From: Paenibacillus andongensis | GTDB taxonomy: Bacteria; Bacillota; Bacilli; Paenibacillales; NBRC-103111 | Reading direction: 5' to 3' | Assembly: GCF_025369935.1 (NCBI RefSeq) | Contig: NZ_CP104467.1 | Location: 2,301,001 to 2,365,000 of the forward strand | DNA length: 64,000 bases | Shown: one piece after another, positions 53,752 to 61,502 of the stretch | How the letters are laid out: the number at the start of each line of letters is the position of its first letter | How positions within the stretch are numbered: position 1 is the first letter of the stretch | The notes under the pieces: generated by a model | The model's input: the letters and a program-made list of their open reading frames with translations, nothing else | Databases searched by the model: none | Told to the model about the DNA's origin: nothing | Program-made: the position numbers and the translations under genes

Positions 53752-54381
53752 ATGCCACCATATTTTTCAGTTGAAGTGGGTTACTCTTATAAATCGTTAA
53801 ACAAGAATTTTATTGATCGAATCTGTTCACTCATCTTTTCTAAATTCCCATTCAAGTATGGTTACTGGAATAGTGAAAGTAATTCTTTGCTCGAAATAAT
53901 TGACTGGAATCAACTATTACTTGAGAAGAAGTTTATTCTTGGTTACGACGAGCACGTTAGTAATAATTACAAACAATTATTATTAACAAGTGAACTATAT
54001 ACTCATATGAGAATGTTTTGGGGCTACAGAAACGACAAAATTAGTTTATCTATAATAATACCGGAGTATGAGATCCTAGTTGATGAAGGTGAGTGGCAAT
54101 TTAGGAAGGGGCAAATCAAGCCAATTATTGATTTATGTCAAGATCTCTGGGAGCAAAGCCCGGTTGAAATAATTCAATCTTGCTTAGAGATGGATGGAAG
54201 CCCAATTAGTATTGGGAAGGTTCAAAATGGTGAATTACCTTCTATTAATCCAATAGCCATAATAAATAAAGATTTATCGAAAACAATCAAAAATTTGAAT
54301 AACTTTAAGCTTAATACAGAATTAAAAGAGATCAAAAATAATGGAATTATGATAATAGCTAATGAACTAATACATTTGTAG
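53752..54381 (+). CDS. Hypothetical protein, 209 residues
   Basis: ATG follows AAAGGAGG by 8 bases. Soluble, AT-rich-coded protein (VEVGYSYKSLNKNFIDRICSLIF, MRMFWGYRNDKISLSIIIPEYEILVDEGEW, LCQDLWEQSPVEIIQSCLEMDG). Resembles contact-dependent-toxin immunity-like or DUF proteins in size and aromatic content, but I cannot assign it. Confidence 0.65.
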   Translation: MPPYFSVEVGYSYKSLNKNFIDRICSLIFSKFPFKYGYWNSESNSLLEIIDWNQLLLEKKFILGYDEHVSNNYKQLLLTSELYTHMRMFWGYRNDKISLSIIIPEYEILVDEGEWQFRKGQIKPIIDLCQDLWEQSPVEIIQSCLEMDGSPISIGKVQNGELPSINPIAIINKDLSKTIKNLNNFKLNTELKEIKNNGIMIIANELIHL

Positions 54382-54477
54382 TTTGAATTTATGAAACAAT
54401 GGCTCCAACCTGGGTTGCCGTGGATAAGCAGTCATTATAGAGCTAATTAGGTGCAATTCTCGTACTTTAATGATTAC

Positions 54478-54500
54478 TCTAACGGATAACTATAGCGTGG
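54478..54500 (+). repeat. Degenerate arm of the palindromic element family
   Basis: CTCTAACGGATAACTATAGC, similar to CTAACG...TATAG arms at 41335. Lies 97 bases after the 209-residue gene and 28 before the SUFU gene. Confidence 0.45.
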
Positions 54501-54527
54501 TAATGAAATACCCAATAAGGAGCTAAA

Positions 54528-55091
54528 ATGAAAAACGTTGAACTTTTTCTGGATCACATTGAAGAGGTTTTTGGTGACAATTATCAAATAAAGAGAATCG
54601 AAACAAAAGATGGCGGTACTCCTGTGCATTTATTCATATATCGGGATTTACCTGAAACTGGTTTGATGACTTTTATTACCTATGGACTCTCAGAAGTTGA
54701 CCATTATGAATGGATAAATGGAAAACCTGAATTAATTCTAACTGTGGAAACCAGTGATCTTTCCTGGGGTTATGCAATAGCCGGCTTAGTCGCTGAACGA
54801 AGAGGAGTAAAGAGATTTTCATACGGGGATCTATTTACTTCAGATGAGCCGATAAGTGGTGATTCAGAAATGACTGGTTTCTTTGTGTTTTCTCCTTCCG
54901 GACTTGATAAGGAATCACAGAAAATAGTTACAGAAGGCAAACCGATTTTCTTAGCAGGAATGTATCCAATCTATCGAGAAGAAGTTCAACTATATAACCA
55001 AATTGGTCTTAAGGAATTCTGGTTCACGGAAGGTTTTGAATTATACAACCCAAGGAGAAAAAATTTAGCGTCGAATATTCAAACAAACTAG
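54528..55091 (+). CDS. Suppressor-of-fused (SUFU) domain protein
   Basis: PF05076-like: HIEEVFGDNYQIKRIETKDG, HLFIYRDLPETGLMTFITYGLSEV, PELILTVETSDLSWGYAIAGLVAE, and PIFLAGMYPIYREEVQLYNQIGLKEFW. AAGGAG precedes ATG. 187 residues, the bacterial single-domain length. Bacterial SUFU proteins are frequent immunity proteins in polymorphic-toxin loci; no toxin is visible next to it. Confidence 0.87.
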   Translation: MKNVELFLDHIEEVFGDNYQIKRIETKDGGTPVHLFIYRDLPETGLMTFITYGLSEVDHYEWINGKPELILTVETSDLSWGYAIAGLVAERRGVKRFSYGDLFTSDEPISGDSEMTGFFVFSPSGLDKESQKIVTEGKPIFLAGMYPIYREEVQLYNQIGLKEFWFTEGFELYNPRRKNLASNIQTN

Positions 55092-55118
55092 GAATGAATC
55101 GTACAATAAGTAGCAGGA

Positions 55119-55182
55119 TTGAACTAACGGAAACGATAGCTCAAACAACTAGGGAGCAGATCGCCGATGAGGCACCTGCTCC
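55119..55182 (+). repeat. Composite palindromic element
   Basis: Arm TTGAACTAACGGAAACGATA then GCTCAA, hairpin GGAGCAG...CTGCTCC (55153-55182) ending directly at the next promoter's -35 box. Downstream of SUFU. The second arm is absent, replaced by the promoter. Confidence 0.75.
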
Positions 55183-55183
55183 T

Positions 55184-55304
55184 TTGACAATCATGTGAAA
55201 CTATGTTAATTTAAAACTTATAAAACACATTGAATTAATTGGAATTAACAAGCTGACTGGTCATCCGGAAGCATGGATCATTGAATCCATGCTATTTTTA
55301 TTTT
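55184..55304 (+). promoter_or_regulatory. Promoter, GGAATT box and terminator-containing leader 1
   Basis: TTGACA (55184), 17-base spacer, TAATTT (55207). Then AATTAATTGGAATTA (55233-55247), ACAAGCTGACTGG, and a terminator-like hairpin AGCATGGAT...ATCCATGCT (55270-55293) followed by TTTTTATTTT, 26 bases before the first small gene. The arrangement is repeated at 58793-58913. Suggests repression at the box or transcription attenuation in the leader. Confidence 0.6.
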
Positions 55305-55324
55305 CAAAAAGGAGTGGATATGAA

Positions 55325-55492
55325 ATGGGCGTATTATTGGATTCTTTAAAACTTGCAAGGTTAAATAAAGTGGATCGTTGGGTTGATTTTAAAAAGCTGT
55401 TGGACGAATCGTATACGAAACGTGAGAATCAAGGATTTCGACTCGACAATTCAGGGAATTCTGCCTATAGCTCCAATCAAGACGGTCAATAA
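55325..55492 (+). CDS. Small protein of unknown function, 55 residues
   Basis: AAAAAGGAG lies 10 bases before ATG 55325 (5 bases before an out-of-frame ATG 55320 that opens the tiny frame MKWAYYWIL). Sequence MGVLLDSLKLARLNKVDRW, VDFKKLLDESYTKRENQ. Charged, soluble. First gene after leader 1; tight spacing to the next small gene suggests an operon. Not recognised. Confidence 0.5.
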   Translation: MGVLLDSLKLARLNKVDRWVDFKKLLDESYTKRENQGFRLDNSGNSAYSSNQDGQ

Positions 55493-55512
55493 TTATAAGG
55501 AGGAAAAAACCT

Positions 55513-55728
55513 ATGATCCAAACCAATATCCTATTCAATCAAGAAACGGTGAGCGTGAATTTAATCGGTACTGATCATAAACACATACCTTCTTTGCTTC
55601 ATGCATTAAAGACCAATAAACTAACGTTAGGGAACATTCATACACCCCTTATGCAAGTTGATTTATATAGCTCAGAAGCCATTCTCTATTCAGAAAAAGG
55701 GGATAAATACAGGGTGCCATTATTTTGA
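55513..55728 (+). CDS. Small protein of unknown function, 71 residues
   Basis: AAGGAGG ribosome site 8 bases before ATG. MIQTNILFNQETVSVNLIG, HIPSLLHALKTNKLTLGNI, VDLYSSEAILYSEKGDKYR. Beta-rich, no signal. Located between the 55-residue gene and a luciferase-like monooxygenase, so presumably part of the same organosulfur operon. Not recognised. Confidence 0.6.
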   Translation: MIQTNILFNQETVSVNLIGTDHKHIPSLLHALKTNKLTLGNIHTPLMQVDLYSSEAILYSEKGDKYRVPLF

Positions 55729-55756
55729 GCCAGCTCTAGAGAGGGGATTGAATACC

Positions 55757-56815
55757 TTGAAATTTGCTTTATTTAGCCTAATGATGAATATACCGAATGC
55801 TGTAAGCGGGGAAACGTTGACAACCCATCAGAAGTTTGAGAACGTGCTCAAACAGGCCGTCCTTGCCGAAGAACTCGGTTTTGATGCCTATGGTGTGGGG
55901 GAACGGCATGGCGCACCGTTTATCTCATCTTCGCCACCGGTAGTTTTGACCGCAATTGCTGCGAGAACCTCTCGCATTCGCTTGCTTACAACGGTTACCG
56001 TCCTAAGCGTACTCGATCCTGTGCGGGTTGCTGAGGACTATGCTACACTCGATCATCTCTCAGGAGGGAGAATTGAATTGATCATTGGTAAAGGTAACGA
56101 CCCCAGGCACTACCCTCTATTCGGAATTACAGAAGAAGAACAGTGGGAATCTCTTGCGGAACGTTATGCACTCCTGAAGCGTTTGTGGAATGAAGAGAAT
56201 GTAACCTGGCAGGGGCGCTACAGATCGCCATTGGACAATGTGACTATACAGCCAAGACCCTTTCAGCATGCTATCCCCGTATGGCATGGCAGTGCATCAA
56301 GTACATTGTCAACGGAGTTGGCTGCGAAATATGGTGAACCGATTTTCTCCTCGAATACGTTCCATCCACAAGCTAAATACAAAGCGTTAATCGATCATTA
56401 TCGTGAGCGATTAGCATTTTATGGCCATGATCCGCAACATGCCGTTGTAGGCTCAGGATTTGGAAGCTTGTATTTGGCTAACACCACGGAAGAAGCGATT
56501 GGGCGCTTTCGTCCCTATTACAATGCGTTCCATGCAACGGCGGCCTCTCAGGTCAACAATTCGCCTTTCAAAGATCTGGAGGACAATGTGAAGAATGGGC
56601 CAGTCCTGATTGGCAGTCCAGATCAAGTGATCGAGAAGATCCTGAATTATTATGAAGCCTACGGGCATCAAGTGGTCAGTATCAGTGTAGATGGCTTGAC
56701 CGAAACTGAGCAGCGCGAACAGATGGAGCGATTTGCCACCGAGGTTGCACCTGTTTTGCGACGAGAGATTCCAAGTACAGTATGGAACCATTCACCGGTG
56801 GGATTAACGGTATGA
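55757..56815 (+). CDS. LLM-class flavin-dependent monooxygenase (luciferase-like)
   Basis: FMNH2-dependent oxygenase of the bacterial luciferase superfamily. TTG 55757 follows GAGAGGGG by 10 bases; sequence upstream in frame is the previous gene's region. Motifs FALFSLMMNIPNAV, AEELGFDAYGVGERHGAPFISSSPPVVLTAIAARTSRIRL, RVAEDYATLDHLSGGRIELIIGKG, and VLIGSPDQVIEKILNYYEAYG. About 352 residues. Likely cleaves C-S bonds or oxidises an organosulfur compound, inferred from the shared leader with the NtaA-like unit and LysR regulator. Confidence 0.88.
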   Translation: MKFALFSLMMNIPNAVSGETLTTHQKFENVLKQAVLAEELGFDAYGVGERHGAPFISSSPPVVLTAIAARTSRIRLLTTVTVLSVLDPVRVAEDYATLDHLSGGRIELIIGKGNDPRHYPLFGITEEEQWESLAERYALLKRLWNEENVTWQGRYRSPLDNVTIQPRPFQHAIPVWHGSASSTLSTELAAKYGEPIFSSNTFHPQAKYKALIDHYRERLAFYGHDPQHAVVGSGFGSLYLANTTEEAIGRFRPYYNAFHATAASQVNNSPFKDLEDNVKNGPVLIGSPDQVIEKILNYYEAYGHQVVSISVDGLTETEQREQMERFATEVAPVLRREIPSTVWNHSPVGLTV

Positions 56816-56840
56816 AAACCATTTCTGGAGGGATGTCACA

Positions 56841-57462
56841 ATGAGCATTCAGAAAGCAGAAGGGATTTCGAAGGAAAGAAGAGCGAAAGCCTTTCAAGAT
56901 GCCGTAACGTACGAGCAATTTGTCAGCAACGCAAAGTTAAATGTGGAGAGACTGCATGAGAATTTCGAGCGTTATATATTTGACCGAACAGGAAATAGCT
57001 TATTTTGACGGGCTTACCGAACGCGTGGATGTTCTAGTACTTGCGCATGACTGGTGTGGGGATGTGGTAGCGAATTTACCGCTACTTGGCAAAATCGAAC
57101 AAGTGACGGGTAAATTGAAACTGCATATTTTACCACGAGACCCAGACAATCAAGATATTGCTGCCGCTTACCTGCACGCAGATGGGCGCAATCATATTCC
57201 AACCTATGTGTTTTTTAACGGAGCGGGCGAGGAATTAGGGTTTTTCTCTGAACGTCCGGACCAAATTACGTATTTAAACCGCGATTGGATCGATGAGTTT
57301 TGGGAATCCCATCCCGAATGGGAAGGCGAAGGAAAAGCACTTGCCGAGGTCGATGAAGACGTGAGGAAAGCGTTATTTGATTATTTAAAGGAACAGCGCC
57401 CTCAAGCGCGTGAGTTGGAAAAGACGGCCATCATCCAAATCATCCGCTCCATACTAGGCTAG
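56841..57462 (+). pseudogene. Thioredoxin-family gene with a single frameshift
   Basis: ATG 56841 opens MSIQKAEGISKERRAKAFQD, YEQFVSNAKLNVERLHENFERY. Near 56972-56981 (TTATATATTTG) one extra base (or two missing) shifts the frame to LTEQEIAYFDGLTERVDVLVLAHDWCGDVVANLPLL, HIPTYVFFNGAGEELGF and DVRKALFDYLKEQRPQ. DWCGD is the single-Cys active-site-like motif of the Thioredoxin_9 group. Joined, the product is about 206 residues, a normal length. Sequencing error, recent mutation or slippage at the AT repeat cannot be told apart here. Confidence 0.8.
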
Positions 57463-57546
57463 TGAGTTGATCTTAGCTACCTAATCTCCTTACAGCATCC
57501 GCTGTGAGGTTCTTTTCATGCTTGGATGTTACAAAAGGAGTGACAA

Positions 57547-58746
57547 ATGGAACGCTATTGGAAACGCAATCTGCATATTTTATGGCTGGGTTTATTTATT
57601 AGCCATATCGCATATACCCTATCTGTACCGTTTTTTCCAATTTTCTTGAAAAATGATCTGGGTATTCAGAATAGGCTTGAAATGTGGTCAGGTATTTCCA
57701 TTTCCATTAGCTTTCTAATTAGTGGGTTGTGTGCGCCATTTTGGGGGTCGCTAGCCGATAAATTTGGGAAGAAACCTATGTTAATTCGTTCAGGTATTGG
57801 CTTAGCTTTGGCTCATTTCGCCAATTATTTTGTTTATGATCTATTCACTTTCATTCTTGTGCGGATTTTTCAAGGACTTATGGCAGGCTTTGGTCCTGCT
57901 TCCATCGCTTTGGTTGGCACGAATACACCGGTGAAGCACGTCGGATACGCGCTGGGTGTGATTTCAACATCAACGGCAGCCGGAGGAATTATTGGTCCGC
58001 TTGTCGGAGGTGTACTGAGTCATTGGATGGGACTGCGAGTGTGCTTCGTTGCCTCGGGCCTTATTACGTTAATTTCTGCTCTTATCGTACTTGTAGGCGT
58101 GAAAGAAGTTCATAAGCGACTAGATGAAGCTCGTATAAGTGTCTTCAAGGATCTTAAACATGCGGCTCGTAACACCAAACTGATGGGGATATTTGGGCTA
58201 ACTTTACTAGTTTCTACTTCAGTTATGATTATGGAGCCGCTGCTGACACTTTATGTCGTGCAAATCGGCGGAAGTGTAGATAAAGCGACTCTGAGCTCGG
58301 GAATTGTTTTCTCAGCTGTGGGTGTAGCCACGGTCATTATGGGTCCTCGGTGGGGGATCATCGGCGGGCGAATCGGTTATGAGAAGGTATTGTTCATTGG
58401 GTTGATAGGCGGTGGTATTGGCAATCTGCTGCAGCTCGGCGTTCATCATCTTATTGGCTTTGGCATTCTTCGTTTCAGTTATGGTTTGTTTTTTGCTGCT
58501 GTTTTTCCGGCTCTAAATGCGCTTATCGTCAAATATACAGAAGCGGATTTCCGCGGAAGAGCTGTGAGCTTAAACCAATCGTCAAGTCAATTCGGTATTG
58601 TCGTTGGCCCCTTACTAGGTGGGTTCATGGGGGGCTGGCTTGGCATTCAATTCGTATTCCTCCTGACAGGAGTAACTCTGCTTGGAGCTGCATGGAAGAG
58701 GAAGGTGGGCTATGCTAAGCATACGGACCAGAAGTTGCTCGGATGA
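57547..58746 (+). CDS. Major facilitator superfamily transporter
   Basis: Twelve hydrophobic segments, MFS motif A GSLADKFGKKPMLIRSG between helices 2 and 3, motif C-like GPLVGGVLSHWMG in helix 5, and a second-half GIIGGRIGYEKVLF. 399 residues. AAAGGAG ribosome site. Resembles the MdtG/TetA-type drug:H+ antiporter group; here it could export the oxygenase product. Specificity unknown. Confidence 0.9.
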   Translation: MERYWKRNLHILWLGLFISHIAYTLSVPFFPIFLKNDLGIQNRLEMWSGISISISFLISGLCAPFWGSLADKFGKKPMLIRSGIGLALAHFANYFVYDLFTFILVRIFQGLMAGFGPASIALVGTNTPVKHVGYALGVISTSTAAGGIIGPLVGGVLSHWMGLRVCFVASGLITLISALIVLVGVKEVHKRLDEARISVFKDLKHAARNTKLMGIFGLTLLVSTSVMIMEPLLTLYVVQIGGSVDKATLSSGIVFSAVGVATVIMGPRWGIIGGRIGYEKVLFIGLIGGGIGNLLQLGVHHLIGFGILRFSYGLFFAAVFPALNALIVKYTEADFRGRAVSLNQSSSQFGIVVGPLLGGFMGGWLGIQFVFLLTGVTLLGAAWKRKVGYAKHTDQKLLG

Positions 58747-58792
58747 AGGTCATTTTCATCAAAGAAAACTTGAAAATTTATGATGTCGACCG

Positions 58793-58913
58793 TTGACAAA
58801 AGGATGTTTGAGTCACTATAATTTAAATACAAGTAAATTAATCGGAATTATCGGAATCAACCAGATAACTGGAGATACTTCATCCTAATTGGGATGATTG
58901 TGTCTCCTTTTTT
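58793..58913 (+). promoter_or_regulatory. Promoter, GGAATT box and terminator-containing leader 2
   Basis: TTGACA (58793), 18-base spacer, TATAAT (58817). Then AATTAATCGGAATTA (58836-58850, one difference from leader 1), CAACCAGATAACTGG (matching 10 of 13 bases of ACAAGCTGACTGG in leader 1), and a terminator hairpin GGAGATAC TTCATCC / GGGATGAT TGTGTCTCC with six Ts (58871-58913). A small gene follows 26 bases later. Looks like a shared attenuator or operator leader. Confidence 0.65.
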
Positions 58914-58939
58914 CATTATAACTTAGAGGAGGAGTTCTT

Positions 58940-59077
58940 ATGAAAATAGATTGGACATTCACGTTAGATCAACCTTGGACTCTTGATCGCGTTTTGAATT
59001 TTGTGACCATGGCTAATCAATATACGAGTCAGATTTATTTGGATGTTTTACATACAATGTACTCTCGAAGTTCTTAA
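58940..59077 (+). CDS. 45-residue HPr-like small protein or remnant
   Basis: AGAGGAGG lies 7 bases before ATG. MKIDWTFTLDQPWTLDRVL, NFVTMANQYTSQIYLDV. The FVxxANxxxSxIxL pattern resembles the HPr/PTS phosphocarrier fold after its first helix, but the active-site His loop is replaced by DQPWTLDR and the protein ends at half the usual ~85 residues. Either a truncated HPr-like protein or a leader peptide for the LysR gene 33 bases downstream. Confidence 0.5.
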   Translation: MKIDWTFTLDQPWTLDRVLNFVTMANQYTSQIYLDVLHTMYSRSS

Positions 59078-59110
59078 TGATGTGTATGTTGGAGAGGAAG
59101 TAATGGGCAA

Positions 59111-60001
59111 ATGAATATTGAAAATATCGAAGCTTTCGTCTATGTCATTCATTATAACAGTTTCAACAAGGCAGCGGATGCTTTGTTCTTGTCACAGCCT
59201 TCCGTTACAGCCCGAATTCAATCGTTGGAACGTGATTTGAACACCTTACTATTCGAGAGAGAAGGTAGAAATTTCACATTGACAGATAAAGGAAAGCAGT
59301 TTCTTCCCTTTGCGGGGCAAATACTCCAAAGCTATAAGAAGGGGAAGCAACAGCTTCAACATGTCAATAAGGATTACAATGAGCTCAGAGTCGGTTGTAC
59401 CGTATCTGTTTCCAATTATATAATCCCCGAAATTCTTCCGTGGATTAAAAACAAATATGCTCATCTTCAAATCAAATTAACAACGGCTCCAACAGAGGTC
59501 ATTCTGGAAATGCTTCTGAATAAAGAAATCGATATCGGTTTTGTCCGAAATGTAACTCATCCACATGTAGACATATTGGGTTTCTACGAGGATCCTATTC
59601 GCCTTTTCGTCCATCCTAGCCATCCTTTTGTGAAAAAGAAACCTTTGACTATTCAAGATGTAAGTCGCGAATCACTAGTCTTTTTTGAGTGCGGATCACT
59701 GGATTGGGTGAAGATCCATCGACTTTTTGCAACGTTGGATCATCCTCCACAAATCGAATACCACATTGATAATTTGGAAACAGCCAAGAAGCTTGTGGCC
59801 AAAGGCCTGGGGATTTCCTTTCTACCGGAACTGTGTGTTCGTCAAGAAGTGAAAGAGGGACGTCTTGTACCTATTGATATTCAGGCATTGGGAGGTCTCT
59901 CTTTACGTACCATTCTTATTACATTGAAAGAATCCCTCGATTTTTCCGACTTGTTTCTGGATGCGTTGCAAGAATTCGATTGGAAAAAAACGGCTAGATA
60001 G
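59111..60001 (+). CDS. LysR-family transcriptional regulator
   Basis: N-terminal winged helix (MNIENIEAFVYVIHYNSFNKAADALFLSQPSVTARIQSLERDL; residues 1-60) and C-terminal periplasmic-binding-like effector domain (RVGCTVSVSNYIIPEILPWIKN, LLNKEIDIGFVRN, LVAKGLGISFLPELCV). 296 residues. CysL/CbL-like in general appearance. Between the two monooxygenase units and behind leader 2, it probably senses sulfur status (for example O-acetylserine or a sulfonate) and activates the downstream operon. Confidence 0.9.
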   Translation: MNIENIEAFVYVIHYNSFNKAADALFLSQPSVTARIQSLERDLNTLLFEREGRNFTLTDKGKQFLPFAGQILQSYKKGKQQLQHVNKDYNELRVGCTVSVSNYIIPEILPWIKNKYAHLQIKLTTAPTEVILEMLLNKEIDIGFVRNVTHPHVDILGFYEDPIRLFVHPSHPFVKKKPLTIQDVSRESLVFFECGSLDWVKIHRLFATLDHPPQIEYHIDNLETAKKLVAKGLGISFLPELCVRQEVKEGRLVPIDIQALGGLSLRTILITLKESLDFSDLFLDALQEFDWKKTAR

Positions 60002-60039
60002 AACAATTCTATTCATTAATAGAACATCTTTATCTACGA

Positions 60040-60107
60040 TTGACCGACTTTTAAGCCGGTGATACAGTAAGTACAAAGTTTAATACCAATTAAATCAATA
60101 GGAATTA
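60040..60107 (+). promoter_or_regulatory. Promoter with third GGAATT box
   Basis: TTGACC (60040), 17-base spacer, TACAGT (60063). Then AATTAAATCAATAGGAATTA (60088-60107), related to the boxes at 55233 and 58836. No terminator hairpin here. GGAATT-type boxes recall CymR sites of Bacillus sulfur genes, from memory only. Confidence 0.5.
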
Positions 60108-60135
60108 TTGTTAATTGAATGAAGGAGGAATTACG

Positions 60136-61470
60136 ATGCCGAAACAAAAACAACTAAAACTTGGGGCTATCATTCATGGAGTTGGTGGCAATATGTCGTC
60201 TTGGAAACATCCAGATGCGATTGTGGATGCCAGTGTGAATTTCAAGTACTACAAAGAGCAAGCACAGAAAGCAGAAGCTGGTAAATTCGACTTACTATTT
60301 ATCGCAGATGGACTATTCATCAATGAGAAGTCGATTCCCCATTTCTTGAATCGGTTTGAGCCGATTACGATCTTATCCGCACTGGCTTCCGTAACTTCCA
60401 AGATCGGTCTGGTAGGTACGCTATCTACGTCTTACAGTGAACCGTTCACGGTGTCGAGACAATTCTCTTCACTCGATCATATCAGTGATGGCAGAGCAGG
60501 TTGGAATGTGGTTACTTCCCCGCTGGAGGGCTCGGCGCTGAACTACAATAAGAAGCTGGAGGAACATCCGGATCATCCTAAGCGCTATCGAATTGCATCT
60601 GAATATCTACAGGTGTCCAAAGGATTATGGGATTCATGGGAAGATGATGCTTTCACGAGAGATAAAGTATCGGGGGTATTCTTCGATCCGGATAAACTCC
60701 ACCGATTAGATCATAAGGGTGAATTTTTCTCCGTGCAGGGACCACTTAATATTGGTAGATCGAAGCAAGGCAGACCGGTGATTTTCCAAGCGGGATCATC
60801 GGAGGATGGGAAAAATTTAGCCGCCAAGGAGGCTGATGCGATCTTTACAGGTCAACCGACGGTGGAGGATGCGAAACGCTTTTATGAAGATGTGAAAAGT
60901 AGAGCCACTAATTTTGGTAGAAATCCCGATGAGATAGTCGTCATGCCTGGAATTGGACCAATCATTGGCGTTACAGAAGAAGAAGCGGAGCGTAAATACC
61001 AGGAAGTAGCCAACTTGGTGACGATTGGGGAAGCACTAGCGTATCTGGGACGTTTCTTCGAACACCATGATTTTACACAATATGACCTGGATGCCCCTTT
61101 CCCAGAGTTAGGTGAGTTGGGTAAAAACAGCTTCCAAAGCACGACGGATCGCATTAAACAAAATGCGCAGGAACAAGGGCTAACCCTTCGTCAAGTTGCC
61201 CTGCAATCCGCAACACCAAGACCTTTATTTATAGGTACCCCAACACAAGTTGCAGATCGCATACAAGAATGGTACGAGAGCGGCGCAGCAGACGGATTTA
61301 TAGTTGGATCAGGCGTTCCGAATGGTTTGAGCGATTTTGTAGATCTGGTCATTCCTATTCTACAGGAACGTGGGATTTATCGAACTGAATATGAGTCGGA
61401 TACGCTTAGAGGGAATTTGGGGCTTCCTTTTCCAACAAATCGCTATGTGAAAGAGACTGTAAGTAACTAA
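60136..61470 (+). CDS. NtaA/SnaA/DszA-family FMN-dependent monooxygenase
   Basis: Class of two-component flavin monooxygenases acting on nitrilotriacetate, dibenzothiophene sulfone, sulfonates and alkyl sulfides. ATG 60136 is 8 bases after AAGGAGG; an in-frame TTG 60115 is unlikely. Motifs [96 protein letters not shown], and [24 protein letters not shown]. 445 residues. First gene of a unit with an oligopeptide-type transporter, so probably degrades the imported compound. Its flavin reductase is not in the window. Confidence 0.9.
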   Translation: MPKQKQLKLGAIIHGVGGNMSSWKHPDAIVDASVNFKYYKEQAQKAEAGKFDLLFIADGLFINEKSIPHFLNRFEPITILSALASVTSKIGLVGTLSTSYSEPFTVSRQFSSLDHISDGRAGWNVVTSPLEGSALNYNKKLEEHPDHPKRYRIASEYLQVSKGLWDSWEDDAFTRDKVSGVFFDPDKLHRLDHKGEFFSVQGPLNIGRSKQGRPVIFQAGSSEDGKNLAAKEADAIFTGQPTVEDAKRFYEDVKSRATNFGRNPDEIVVMPGIGPIIGVTEEEAERKYQEVANLVTIGEALAYLGRFFEHHDFTQYDLDAPFPELGELGKNSFQSTTDRIKQNAQEQGLTLRQVALQSATPRPLFIGTPTQVADRIQEWYESGAADGFIVGSGVPNGLSDFVDLVIPILQERGIYRTEYESDTLRGNLGLPFPTNRYVKETVSN

Positions 61471-61502
61471 TTGAATGGACTAATCAAGGGGGAGCGTTAG
61501 AT

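Noticed and set aside
38789-55182. Integron-like gene cassette array with attC sites
   Set aside because: The arms lack attC core motifs (RYYYAAC / GTTRRRY; the candidate GTTCAAT has a C where a purine is required) and no integrase is visible, so a true integron is not supported even though the gene-plus-element layout is similar.
55233-55304. SAM (S-box) riboswitch in the organosulfur leaders
   Set aside because: No S-box signature such as the conserved GAGGGA-type junctions or the four-way helix order; only a box and a simple hairpin are present.
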